From Roseibium aggregatum IAM 12614 (GTDB lineage Bacteria; Pseudomonadota; Alphaproteobacteria; Rhizobiales; Stappiaceae), in contig NZ_AAUW01000010.1 of the NCBI RefSeq assembly GCF_000168975.1, positions 1-64,000 on the forward strand: 64,000 nt of DNA. The letters are read 5' to 3'. Within the stretch, counting starts at the first letter, position 1. Every line of letters starts with the position of its first letter. Both the position numbers and the translations under genes were made by a program. This document shows positions 51,169-60,268 of this stretch, one piece after another. The notes beneath the pieces are model-generated. The model worked only from the letters and a program-made list of their open reading frames with translations, had not been told where the DNA came from and did no database searches.

Positions 51169-51433
51169 ATCAATTCCTTGGTTGGTATATCAATCTTCCA
51201 CGCCTTGCACCTTAGGCGGCCGGCGTTGAACCGATCCTGAGCGCGGCATTTATCTTCGGTTCATGTTCCCGGCCATGGTGCACGGGGCTCTGGAAGCGGA
51301 GGGACAGAAAGTCAGAGGTGGCAAAACCGTTGTGCCGCAAAGGTGCCTTGTGCGGCTCTTCTTCTGACCGTACGATCCGCCTCGCTCGGAAGGAGAGGCC
51401 CGGGACGAAGGGCCATTGAGGGATACGGGGGCA

Positions 51434-52771
51434 ATGCAGACAAATTTCACCGCAGAGCAGTTGAAAGACAGTCACGTCGCAGCGTCGGAGAAGATCCTGC
51501 GCAAATGCGTACACTGCGGTTTTTGCACGGCCACGTGCCCGACCTTCACACTTCTGGGGGACGAGCTCGACAGCCCGAGGGGCCGGATCTACCTGATCAA
51601 GGACATGCTGGAGAACGACCGTCCGGCGGACAAAACCATCGTCAAGCATATCGACAGGTGCCTGTCGTGCCTCGCCTGCATGACCACCTGTCCGTCCGGC
51701 GTGCATTACATGCATCTGGTCGATCATGCGCGCACCCACATTGAGAAGACCTACAAGCGCCCGCTTGCCGACCGCCTGATGCGTTCACTCCTCGCGTTTG
51801 TTCTGCCGCATCCGAAGCGGTTCCGGCTGGCGCTGATCGGCGCGTATTTCGGCCGGCCATTTGCCGGTCTCCTGAAGAGGATGGGCGGCCCGCTCGCCAA
51901 GATGGGCGCGATGCTGGAACTGGCACCTGCCAGGGCGCCAGGACGCGGCCAGCTCGAAGGACCCGGGATCTTCACGGCTGAAAGCCCCAAACGCAAGGGC
52001 CGTGTTGCGCTCCTCAGCGGCTGTGCCCAGCCTGTTCTCAATCCCGGTATCAACGATGCGACCATCCGGCTGTTGCGCCGCGCCGGCTACGAGATCGTGC
52101 TTCCCGAAGGCGAGGTCTGCTGCGGCGCGCTCGTTCATCACATGGGCAAGGAAGAGGCCTCGCTGGAGAATGCTCGCCGCAATGTGGATGTCTGGATGAA
52201 GGAAGCCGAGGGGGAGGGCCTGGACGCCATTCTCATCACCGCCTCCGGCTGCGGAACCACCATCAAGGACTACGGCTTCATGCTGAGGGACGATCCGGCC
52301 TATGCCGAAAAGGCGGTCCGGGTGTCAGCTCTCGCCAAGGACATCACCGAGTTTCTGACCGGTCTGGACCTGGGCGAGCCGCCGATGCAGCCCGGCCTGA
52401 CGGTTGCCTATCACTCGGCGTGCTCCATGCAGCACGGCCAGAAGATCACCCGCCAGCCGAAGGATCTTCTGAAGGCGGCCGGTTTTGCCGTCAAGGATGT
52501 TCCCGAAGGCCATCTGTGCTGCGGGTCGGCCGGCACCTACAACATTCTCCAGCCGGAGATCGCCCGCCGCCTGCGCGACCGCAAGGTTGCCAACATCGAA
52601 AAGACCCGGCCGGACGTAATCGCAACAGGCAATATCGGCTGCATGACGCAGATCGGCCTAGGCACCGACATTCCGATCCTGCACACGGCCGAACTTCTCG
52701 ACTGGGTTTATGGGGGCCCGCAGCCTGAAAGCCTGACACCGGTGCTTCAGCAGCGCGCGGCAGCGGAATAG
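51434..52771 (+). CDS. glcF: Glycolate oxidase iron-sulfur subunit GlcF
   Basis: The 445-residue protein has two 4Fe-4S clusters of ferredoxin type (Cys25, 28, 31, 35 and Cys76, 79, 82, 86) and two CCG domains (LLSGCAQPVLNP to EVCCGALVHHMG, and AYHSACSMQHG to LCCGSAGTYNILQP). It passes electrons from GlcDE to the membrane quinone pool. The ATG at 51434 gives the family start QTNFTAEQL. It lies 1.4 kb from glcE and so needs its own promoter. Confidence 0.95.
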   Translation: MQTNFTAEQLKDSHVAASEKILRKCVHCGFCTATCPTFTLLGDELDSPRGRIYLIKDMLENDRPADKTIVKHIDRCLSCLACMTTCPSGVHYMHLVDHARTHIEKTYKRPLADRLMRSLLAFVLPHPKRFRLALIGAYFGRPFAGLLKRMGGPLAKMGAMLELAPARAPGRGQLEGPGIFTAESPKRKGRVALLSGCAQPVLNPGINDATIRLLRRAGYEIVLPEGEVCCGALVHHMGKEEASLENARRNVDVWMKEAEGEGLDAILITASGCGTTIKDYGFMLRDDPAYAEKAVRVSALAKDITEFLTGLDLGEPPMQPGLTVAYHSACSMQHGQKITRQPKDLLKAAGFAVKDVPEGHLCCGSAGTYNILQPEIARRLRDRKVANIEKTRPDVIATGNIGCMTQIGLGTDIPILHTAELLDWVYGGPQPESLTPVLQQRAAAE

Positions 52772-52816
52772 GCAGGACAGAGCGACCCGCAGTTGCGGGG
52801 TCGGGTCTGAGGCTTG

Positions 52817-54178
52817 TCAGAGCTCCCGCGTGCCCAGTTGAACTGGCGTCTTGTCTCCGCCTGAAGGACCGTCCACAGGCTCTCCGGCCAGGCGGAGCGA
52901 GCGTTCCAGCAGTTCCTCGTAGATGGGACGTCCGCCCAGGTGGTGGGCCGTCAGCGAAGCCGTGGTGCAGGTGATCAGCACGGGCATGATCAACGAATAA
53001 GCACCGGTCAGCTCCATAACCAGCACCACGCCGACGAGCGGTGCACGCACCGAAGCGGCGAAGAAACCGCCCATGGCGGCGACGGCGCATGCGCTGCGGA
53101 AATCGTCATCAACCGGCAGCAGTTCGGCTGACGCGACACCGAAAGCAAGACCGGCACAGGTCGCGATCGACAGCATCGGGGCAAAGATGCCGCCGGGCAC
53201 GCCGGATGCATAGGAGAAGAGAACACCCCCGAAGCGCAGCAATGTCAGCACCAGCAGCGTGATCACCCCGTAGTTTGTCAGAATGAGGTCGTGAACCAGC
53301 TCCTCCCCGCCACCGGTGGCGGCAGGAAGAATGTTGAGCAGAATGCCTGTTGCCGCTCCGATGACAACGGCCGGGACCCAGCGCAGGCCGGAGGGGATCT
53401 TCAGGAAGAGATCCATCACCGTGATCAGCGCCCGGTTGAAGAACACGCCGAGAGCACCGAGGAAAAGACCGAGAACCGCTAGCAGCGCAAAGCTCCAGAC
53501 CGGCACGAAACCGACATCCACCTGTAGTGGCGGGCCGATGCTGGTCAGTTGTTCGGTGATCGCCGCACTCAGGATCGATGCGATAATGACGGCCATATAG
53601 GTGCGATAGCCGAAGGGAAACTGGCGGCGGGTTTCCTCAACGATGAACAGGATGGCCGCAAGCGGGGCGTTGAACGCAGCCGCAAGTCCGGCTGCCGCGC
53701 CGGCCGCCAGAAGGCCCTTGTGGTCATCGCCTGACAGATCCTGTGAGCGTGAAAGAGCCTCGGCGGTCATCGCCCCCATGTGGATGGTCGGGCCCTCCCG
53801 CCCAAGCACAAGACCGGATCCGAGTGCCAGCAGGCCGCCAAAGAACTTGGCAATGAGAACGCGCGGCCAGTGGAGCGGCCGCTTGTCTTCCATCGCGCCT
53901 TCAATTTCCTGGATACCGCTGCCGGCAGCTTCCGGTGCGACGCGCTTGACCAAAATGTAGGCCCCAGTGACACAGGCTGCCGAAATGGCCATGGAGACGA
54001 CATAGGGCATGTACCCCGGGCCAAGCGCCTGCCGAAGCGCCGCATAGTGTGCAAACAGGAAATCGAGGCCGGTGTGAAATCCGGTTGCCAGGCCGCCGAC
54101 CAGAATACCGACCAGGGTGGCCTTCAGAAAATAGGCGGCATCCGAACGGACCGATATGGAGGAGAATGGGTCTTTCAT
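52817..54178 (-). CDS. ClC-family chloride channel/transporter
   Basis: This 453-residue membrane protein has ClC signatures: GSGIQEIEGAM, the gating-glutamate motif GREGPTIHMGA, and GGIFAPMLSIAT near residue 340. It carries chloride or another anion in exchange for protons, with the gate Glu present. It lacks CBS domains. The ATG at 54178 has CAGGA upstream and gives the typical start; the frame opens earlier. Confidence 0.92.
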   Translation of the reverse strand: MKDPFSSISVRSDAAYFLKATLVGILVGGLATGFHTGLDFLFAHYAALRQALGPGYMPYVVSMAISAACVTGAYILVKRVAPEAAGSGIQEIEGAMEDKRPLHWPRVLIAKFFGGLLALGSGLVLGREGPTIHMGAMTAEALSRSQDLSGDDHKGLLAAGAAAGLAAAFNAPLAAILFIVEETRRQFPFGYRTYMAVIIASILSAAITEQLTSIGPPLQVDVGFVPVWSFALLAVLGLFLGALGVFFNRALITVMDLFLKIPSGLRWVPAVVIGAATGILLNILPAATGGGEELVHDLILTNYGVITLLVLTLLRFGGVLFSYASGVPGGIFAPMLSIATCAGLAFGVASAELLPVDDDFRSACAVAAMGGFFAASVRAPLVGVVLVMELTGAYSLIMPVLITCTTASLTAHHLGGRPIYEELLERSLRLAGEPVDGPSGGDKTPVQLGTREL

Positions 54179-54270
54179 GCCGCGGTCCTGAAAGAGATTT
54201 TGAGGAAATGGTCGCGGGTCGGCGATTCGACCCTTCGTGCCGTCACACTGCAAAGAAAAGCCAGCCCCCG

Positions 54271-54298
54271 CAACAAAAACGCGCGGCAGGCCGCGCGT
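54271..54298 (-). terminator. Terminator of the L,D-transpeptidase gene
   Basis: ACGCGCGGC and GCCGCGCGT form a perfect 9-bp stem; on the minus strand TTTTTG follows. It lies 33 bp past the stop codon. Confidence 0.8.
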
Positions 54299-54331
54299 CA
54301 GTGTTCCGTTTACCGAGTTGCGAGTAGGACG

Positions 54332-55117
54332 TTAGATCACATGCACCGTGGTGCCGACCTTCACCCGTTCGTAAAGGTCCATGACATCCTCGTTGCGCAT
54401 GCGGATGCACCCGGAGGAAACCGCGTGACCGATGGTCCAGGGCTGGTTGGAGCCGTGGATACGGTAGAGGGTCGACCCCAGATACATGGCGCGGGCGCCA
54501 AGCGGGTTTTCCGGGCCGCCGGCCATGAAGGTGGGCAGGTCGGGACGGCGCTTGCGCATTTCCGCCGGCGGACGCCAGTCCGGCCATTCGGCCTTGCGGG
54601 TGACCTTGTGCGTGCCGGCCCATTCGAAGCCGGGCTTGCCGACGCCGACGCCATAGCGCCGCGCGGTGCCATCGTTCTGGACCAGATAGAGGAACCGTTC
54701 GTTGGTATCGATCACGATCGTACCGGCCTTGTGCGGGCCGTCGTAGTTGACGATGGTCGGCAGGAATTGCGGCGCGATCTGCCGGGTCTGCGGGGCTTTC
54801 GCCTGACGTTGCGGCTGCTGGCGCACCGGTTGCTGACGGGGTGACCACCAGTTGGCGCGGCGCACCTGCGGCTGCTGAATCCGTTGCTGCTTGAACTGGT
54901 AGCGCTGCGCCGTCGAGCGCCGCTGCACCTTCGGCTGGAGTTGCAGCATCCAGGGTTCGGTCAGGTTCGGGCTGAGCACGAGCGGAGGCGGCGAGACCTG
55001 GCCTGCGGTTGCCGGAGAGCCGGCAAGGCCGGAAAGACCGGTTGAAAGAACCAGGACACCGGCGAACCCGAGAGCCCTGGGAAGCATATTGCACAAGCGG
55101 AACATGGCAGCACTCAT
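54332..55117 (-). CDS. YkuD-type L,D-transpeptidase
   Basis: The 261-residue protein has a signal peptide (PRALGFAGVLVLSTGLSGLA), a Gln/Arg-rich linker to about 130, and a YkuD domain with IHGSNQPWTIGHAVSSGCIR, where Cys237 is the nucleophile and the His precedes it. It would make 3-3 crosslinks in peptidoglycan or attach proteins to it, in the periplasm. The start is uncertain between ATGs at 55117, 55105 and 55087; none has a strong ribosome binding site. Confidence 0.88.
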   Translation of the reverse strand: MSAAMFRLCNMLPRALGFAGVLVLSTGLSGLAGSPATAGQVSPPPLVLSPNLTEPWMLQLQPKVQRRSTAQRYQFKQQRIQQPQVRRANWWSPRQQPVRQQPQRQAKAPQTRQIAPQFLPTIVNYDGPHKAGTIVIDTNERFLYLVQNDGTARRYGVGVGKPGFEWAGTHKVTRKAEWPDWRPPAEMRKRRPDLPTFMAGGPENPLGARAMYLGSTLYRIHGSNQPWTIGHAVSSGCIRMRNEDVMDLYERVKVGTTVHVI

Positions 55118-55356
55118 CAACTTGTTATCGACCACGTTCAGCGGCCTTTTACAGCCGCCGGTTAACGGATTGGCAAGGATGATAAGCAGCTCAGGCTGTT
55201 GCAAAGATGAATCCGGCGTACGGAAATCAGGTAATCTTTTCTTATGGTTAGTCGTTGGTTGAGGAACAGGCTTAACGAAACCCCAACCGTTGAGAGCCTT
55301 GCTGGAACAGCCTTTGAAGGCCGTTTGAAAAGACAGTGCTTTCCACGATTCCTTGG

Positions 55357-56082
55357 TTAACGCACGCGCCGCCGGGCATCGCGTGCCACCAGCGGCAGGA
55401 TCGACCGGGTCTGCTGTATCGACATGCCCGGCTTGATGCGCGGATCGTAGAGCATGTTCAAAATGATCTGGTCGAACACGGTAAAACGGCTGTGGCGCGA
55501 AGAATCGTTAAACACCGAGTGGGTGAGTTGCTCGTCGTCGTTCATCGGCCCCAAGCCCTGCAGAAGTTCCTCGACAAGACAGCGCTTGAACAGGAACTCG
55601 CCTTCGTCGGACACGATGACGGCCGCCGAGCGCTTGATGCCCTTGCGGCCGGAAACGACACGTACAAGGCATCGGCCGGGAACCCGGGCATGTTCGTTCT
55701 TGTAGATGTCCTTCTTCACCACCGGTTCATACTGGGCCCGGTCGACCACATAGATCTCGAAATTTGCTTTGGCCGGATCGTTGGTGACGTCGGTCGTCAA
55801 TCCGCCGATGCGGTTGTCGATTTCCATTATGAAGCGATGGACGGTCTGCGTCCTGTCGCGCGCGGACAGATTATGGACATAGAACAGGACCGGGGTGGTG
55901 AATTTCTTGACCAGATAGGGACGCCAGCTCCAGCTACGGTACTCAAGCCCGAATACCGTCTTCTCAAATCCTTCCAGAAGCTCTTCCGTAGAGAAGGAAT
56001 CGCTCGCTGCCGAAGCGGAACTCAACGTGATGGGACCTGTAAGAAGCAGCACACAGGTGACGAGGAAGCGCACGAAAATCAT
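55357..56082 (-). CDS. DUF2927 secreted protein
   Basis: This 241-residue protein has a signal peptide (FVRFLVTCVLLLTGPITLSS) and the DUF2927 motif RCLVEELLQGLGPMNDDEQL near residue 165, followed by SVFNDSSRHSRFTVFDQIIL. The glutamate pair resembles a metalloprotease-like site, but the family has no established activity. It is encoded opposite to cheZ. Confidence 0.85.
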   Translation of the reverse strand: MIFVRFLVTCVLLLTGPITLSSASAASDSFSTEELLEGFEKTVFGLEYRSWSWRPYLVKKFTTPVLFYVHNLSARDRTQTVHRFIMEIDNRIGGLTTDVTNDPAKANFEIYVVDRAQYEPVVKKDIYKNEHARVPGRCLVRVVSGRKGIKRSAAVIVSDEGEFLFKRCLVEELLQGLGPMNDDEQLTHSVFNDSSRHSRFTVFDQIILNMLYDPRIKPGMSIQQTRSILPLVARDARRRVR

Positions 56083-56335
56083 CTAGGTCAAAGCACCGTT
56101 TGCAGCCACATCGGCCTGAGGGACATGCCTGTTCATGCGCGCAGCAGTTCGTTGTTAATGAGGGGGGAGGATACCCAAAGCGGTGACGGGAGGAAAGCCA
56201 AGAAACCGTTACCAAACACCAAATTATGTCTCTCAGTGTGCCAAGCTTTGAAAAAACAATTCTTTAAACTTCCCACGCTATAAGAGCCCTATTGCGATTT
56301 ATGAAAGCCTGCAGGGGCGGGGAACGGGAGTAGGC

Positions 56336-57085
56336 ATGGCCGCGGTGAAAAGATCCTTTCGAGCGGAAAGCTTGATGCGCATGAATTCCGGGGCGAACGA
56401 GAACCCCGCCTATGCTGAAGAACGTCGTCACCAGGAAGTTCTTGCAGAAATCGCCAGCCTCAAATCCATGATGAGGAATGGCCCGGACAAGCAGGCGCAG
56501 CTTGATCCGGAAGAGATGAGTGCGAAGTTCATGGCCGAGTTCCGCAAGGAGCTGTCTGAGGCTGCCAAGCTGAAGGTCGAACTGGACGCCATCTACGAAG
56601 CAATTGCCCAGACGAAGCGTGAGATCGCCACCCTGCATCACACCACCGGTGCCAAAGGTGAGGAGATGACCCGGGTCACCAACGAGCTGGATGCCGTCGT
56701 GATCGGAACGGAAGGGGCAACCGAAACCATTCTTTCGTCTGCCGAGTATATCGATGAAACGGCCAACACGCTTTCCGCGCGTCTCGGCAAGGAAGATGCC
56801 GAACTTGCCAACGACATCCGGGACAAGGTGATCCAGATCTTCGAAGCCTGTAACTTCCAGGATCTGACCGGTCAGCGCATCACCAAGGTGGTTTCGACGC
56901 TGCGGTTCGTCGAGGACCGGATCATGCAGATGATGGATATCTGGGGCGGCATCGAAACCTTCAAGGATATCGAAGTCGAACAGCGCGAGCTGAAGGAGGG
57001 CGACGCAGCCCTGCTCAACGGTCCGGCGCTGGAAAGCGATGTCGATGTGGCGACCCAGGACGATATCGACGCTCTGTTCGCCTGA
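56336..57085 (+). CDS. cheZ: CheZ-like CheY phosphatase
   Basis: The 249-residue helical protein has a long coiled coil and the CheZ active site EACNFQDLTGQRITKVV with Asp176 and Gln180, which insert into the CheY active site and speed dephosphorylation. The C-terminal DDIDALFA matches the CheY-binding helix. It is transcribed alone, with its own terminator, and has no chemotaxis gene next to it. Some alphaproteobacterial homologues act on other response regulators. Confidence 0.87.
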   Translation: MAAVKRSFRAESLMRMNSGANENPAYAEERRHQEVLAEIASLKSMMRNGPDKQAQLDPEEMSAKFMAEFRKELSEAAKLKVELDAIYEAIAQTKREIATLHHTTGAKGEEMTRVTNELDAVVIGTEGATETILSSAEYIDETANTLSARLGKEDAELANDIRDKVIQIFEACNFQDLTGQRITKVVSTLRFVEDRIMQMMDIWGGIETFKDIEVEQRELKEGDAALLNGPALESDVDVATQDDIDALFA

Positions 57086-57110
57086 GACACCCTTCAAGTC
57101 AGATTTTGAA

Positions 57111-57136
57111 ACCCGGCCAAACTGGCCGGGTTTTTT
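57111..57136 (+). terminator. Terminator after cheZ
   Basis: ACCCGGCCA and TGGCCGGGT form a stem with a short loop, followed by TTTTTTATTT. It starts 26 bp after the stop codon. Confidence 0.88.
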
Positions 57137-57227
57137 ATTTTCGAAGGAATGGCTCGCATTTCGGGTTGCCTCAAGGTATCGGGGAGGGTACCAAGATGGG
57201 AACAAATAGTGAATATCGAGGTGGCGC

Positions 57228-57908
57228 ATGGCAGATCAGAAACCGGCGGAAACGGCCAGAACGGAGCGCGACCCGGTCACAGGTCTGCTGTTGGGCGAGG
57301 ACGGCAGGAACCGCTGCTGGTGGCACGGCGGGCTGGCGGACTACCAGCACTATCACGACACGGAATGGGGCTGGCCGGTTGACGAGGACAGGCGGCTTTT
57401 TGAAAAGATCTGCCTGGAAGGGTTTCAGTCGGGTCTCTCCTGGCTGACCATCCTGCGCAAGCGCGACTCGTTCCGGGCGGCTTTCGCCAATTTTGAGTTC
57501 GAGCAGGTGGCGGAGTTTACGGAAGCCGATGTCGAACGCTGTCTTCAGGACAGCGGTATCGTCCGCCATCGCCGCAAGATCGAATCCACCATCAACAACG
57601 CAAGGCGAGCCCTGGAACTGCGCCAGGAATTCGGGTCTCTCGCCGCCTATGTCTGGTCATTCGAACCAAAGCCTGCGGATCGTCCGCAAAAACTGGATTT
57701 CGCCACAGCCAGAACCCTTGGCAAGACGGCCGAAAGCACGGCGCTGTCCAAAGACCTGAAAAAACGCGGCTGGAGCTTTGTCGGCCCAACCACCGTCTAT
57801 GCCTTCATGCAATCCATGGGCATGGTCAACGACCACCTGGAAGGCTGCTGTTGTCGGGAAAGCGTTGAGGCAGCACGCGAGGCGTTCAAGCGTCCGGTAC
57901 GGCGCTGA
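57228..57908 (+). CDS. tag: DNA-3-methyladenine glycosylase I
   Basis: The 226-residue protein has the Tag fold: WWHGGLADYQHYHDTEWGWP near residue 31 with YHD..W contacts, LEGFQSGLSWLTILRKRDSF, and the C-terminal Zn site of the family in VNDHLEGCCC. It removes 3-methyladenine from alkylated DNA. It has a 28-residue N-terminal extension compared with E. coli Tag. Alone on its strand between cheZ and the his operon. Confidence 0.93.
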   Translation: MADQKPAETARTERDPVTGLLLGEDGRNRCWWHGGLADYQHYHDTEWGWPVDEDRRLFEKICLEGFQSGLSWLTILRKRDSFRAAFANFEFEQVAEFTEADVERCLQDSGIVRHRRKIESTINNARRALELRQEFGSLAAYVWSFEPKPADRPQKLDFATARTLGKTAESTALSKDLKKRGWSFVGPTTVYAFMQSMGMVNDHLEGCCCRESVEAAREAFKRPVRR

Positions 57909-58146
57909 AGGCGCTCAGGTCTTGAAGAGTTGCAAGGCATAATCTCCAACCACTGTCCACGAACACCTCGGTCCGTGCCCTAGCCAACATCGGCAGGAAA
58001 CGCAGAGCTGAGAACTGGCACGGCTGGATTCCCTTCCCCCTTGTGGGGAAGGGTCAGGGAAGGGGGTATTCGGCTAAGCCGAAAATGCACCGGACATAAG
58101 CAATGCCCGCAAGGACATCACGCGGCACGGAAACGCCGCGAAGCGC
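57909..58146. other. Gap between tag and hisG with palindromic segments
   Basis: CCCTTCCCC (58031-58039) and GGGGAAGGG (58045-58053) form a perfect hairpin, a type common between genes of related bacteria, and CGCGGC/GCCGCG (58121-58140) lies just past the hisG stop and may help end its transcript. No gene is seen. Confidence 0.6.
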
Positions 58147-59115
58147 CTATCCGCCCACCTTTGCCTTTAGCGGAGAAAACAGCCGGTTCTCCTTGGAGAA
58201 GACATAGTCCAGCGTTTCGACGGTTACCGTTTCCGCGCCTTCTTCGATCAGGAGCTGAGCGCAGTCGGCAACGGCGTCCCTGGGGCACAGAACGCTGACA
58301 TGATGCAGGTCGTCGACCTCGGAAAAGCGCTGCTGGGCACCAACCTTGCTGACAGACCGAAGGGCCTGCGTGCGGTCGGCGACCACGGCTTTCACCAGTT
58401 TGACGTTGCGCGCTGCTTCTTCCGCGGCCACCCGGTCGAGGATCGCCCGGGCCGCGCCGAGCGCAGAGGCAGACCAGTCGGCGTTGAGCGAGGCCACGAG
58501 ATTGGCCTGGCTCTTCAGCATCACCCCATCGCTCAGGATTTTCAGGTTGTTGGCCTGCAATGTCGAGCCGGTGGTGGTGATGTCGACGATAAGTTCTGCG
58601 GAACCCGCCGCCGGTGCGCCTTCCGTTGCGCCCGCGCTTTCCACGATGCGATAGTCGGCGATGCCGTGACCGGCGAAGAAGGAGCGGGTGAGATTGACGT
58701 ATTTGGTCGCAACACGCAGGCGGCGGCCATGGCGGTTGCGGAAATCCGAAGCGACATCGGAAAGATCCGCCATTGTTTCGACGTCAATCCACGCCTTCGG
58801 GACGGCAACCACCACATCCGCCGGGCCGAAGCCGAGCGGGGTGACGATGTGAACGGTGCTGTCCGGGTTGGCGATGTTCTCATGCACCAGATCCAGGCCG
58901 GTGATGCCGAAATGGACCGTGCCGTCGGAAAGCTCCCGTGCGATTTCGGAGGCCGACAGGAAGGCGATCTCAACGTTCGGCAGGCCCTTGATGGCGCCGC
59001 GGTAGTTCCGCGCGCCGCCGGGCTGCACCACCTTCAGGCCTGCGCGGCCGAAGAACTCGTGCGTGTTTTCCTGCAGACGGCCCTTGGAGGGAATGGCGAT
59101 AATCAGTTTGCTCAT
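58147..59115 (-). CDS. hisG: ATP phosphoribosyltransferase HisG, long form
   Basis: This 322-residue protein has the HisG catalytic domains ([55 protein letters not shown]) and an extra C-terminal part of about 95 residues ([14 protein letters not shown] to [14 protein letters not shown]). It makes phosphoribosyl-ATP, the first step of histidine synthesis. Short HisG needs HisZ; long HisG has a regulatory C-terminal domain and normally does not. Here a long HisG sits next to hisZ, overlapping its end by four bases. Confidence 0.92.
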   Translation of the reverse strand: MSKLIIAIPSKGRLQENTHEFFGRAGLKVVQPGGARNYRGAIKGLPNVEIAFLSASEIARELSDGTVHFGITGLDLVHENIANPDSTVHIVTPLGFGPADVVVAVPKAWIDVETMADLSDVASDFRNRHGRRLRVATKYVNLTRSFFAGHGIADYRIVESAGATEGAPAAGSAELIVDITTTGSTLQANNLKILSDGVMLKSQANLVASLNADWSASALGAARAILDRVAAEEAARNVKLVKAVVADRTQALRSVSKVGAQQRFSEVDDLHHVSVLCPRDAVADCAQLLIEEGAETVTVETLDYVFSKENRLFSPLKAKVGG

Positions 59116-60266
59116 GACCTAACACTCGCTGCAATCCGGTCGAGCCACATGGAAAAGCCGATGGCCGGCACGTCGTTTTCGGCCCCCAGAAGGGTCACCA
59201 GCTTGTCGTAGCGCCCGCCGCCGACCAGCGGACCTTCCACCGGTGGATTGACTGCATGGATCTCGAAAACAAAGCCGGAATAATAATCGAGACGCCGGCC
59301 GAACTCCGCTGCAAATGTCAGCCGGGCGGGATCGATGCCCTTGGCTTCAAGGGCCACAAGGCGCTGCTCGAAGGCGGCAATGGGCGTGTCCAGGCCAAGG
59401 CCGAAGTCGCTCGAAAAACCGCGCAGTACATCCGCGGCACTGGCTCCATCCGCCTTCAGCGCGAGATAGGCTGACAGTATTTCCGCCGCCTTGTCGTGAC
59501 CACGTGCGCCGCTCGCAAGGGCCGCCTGTTCCAGAAACCGGTCGGCGATTTCGCTGGGGGTACGTCCGCCGACAGCCGAAATTCCGGCAATCGACAGAAG
59601 ATCCTCAACCACGGCATGGGCAGCCTCGGGGTCAGCGCCTTCCAGTGCGGACAGGAAGCCGAGGCGGACATCGCGGCTGTCGTCGTCGGAGGCAGACCCT
59701 CCGGCCATACGGGAGATCGCGGCAGTCAGCCTGTCGGTCTCGCCAAAGAGATCGCGCAGACGGCGGCGCCAGACTGTCGGCAACTCGAGACCTTCCAGCA
59801 CGGCGGCAAACAGCGTTTCATCGCCAATGCGGATCACGATGTCCGACAGGCCGAATTCTTCCAGTGCCTTGACGGACAGCGCGAGCAGGTCGGCGTCCGC
59901 TTCGGGCGTGTCCGTGCGGCCGAGGCTTTCCGCACCGAGCTGCGGAATTTCACCCAGGCCGTCCGGGCGCTGGCGGAACACCGGGCCGTTGTAACAGTAA
60001 GCGGCCGGAAGCTTGACGGCGTCCTGCGCCAGATGGTGACGGCAGACCGGAATGGTGAAGTCGGGACGCAGACACAGGTCCAGTCCGTCGGTGCCGCTGG
60101 TCAGATAGAGCCGGCGGCGGATGTCCTCGCCGGTGAGGTCCAGAAAGACGTCCGCCGGTTGCAGGATCGGCGGGCTGACTTCGTCATGGCCCGCGGCCTT
60201 GAAGAGGCCAAGAACCGTCTCGATCTTTTCCGGAGCCAGTCCGGTCACCTGTGCCGCCCCACTCAT
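59112..60266 (-). CDS. hisZ: ATP phosphoribosyltransferase regulatory subunit HisZ
   Basis: The 384-residue protein is a HisRS-like paralogue lacking aminoacylation residues: [39 protein letters not shown], and [20 protein letters not shown] near residue 340. It binds HisG and gives it activity and feedback control. It lies two bases after hisS and overlaps hisG by four bases, so the three are one operon. Confidence 0.92.
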   Translation of the reverse strand: MSGAAQVTGLAPEKIETVLGLFKAAGHDEVSPPILQPADVFLDLTGEDIRRRLYLTSGTDGLDLCLRPDFTIPVCRHHLAQDAVKLPAAYCYNGPVFRQRPDGLGEIPQLGAESLGRTDTPEADADLLALSVKALEEFGLSDIVIRIGDETLFAAVLEGLELPTVWRRRLRDLFGETDRLTAAISRMAGGSASDDDSRDVRLGFLSALEGADPEAAHAVVEDLLSIAGISAVGGRTPSEIADRFLEQAALASGARGHDKAAEILSAYLALKADGASAADVLRGFSSDFGLGLDTPIAAFEQRLVALEAKGIDPARLTFAAEFGRRLDYYSGFVFEIHAVNPPVEGPLVGGGRYDKLVTLLGAENDVPAIGFSMWLDRIAASVRS

Positions 60267-60268
60267 GT

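Noticed and set aside
52778-52804. Terminator after glcF
   Set aside because: GACCCGC and GCGGGGTC form only a short stem and no T-run follows, so I do not call it.
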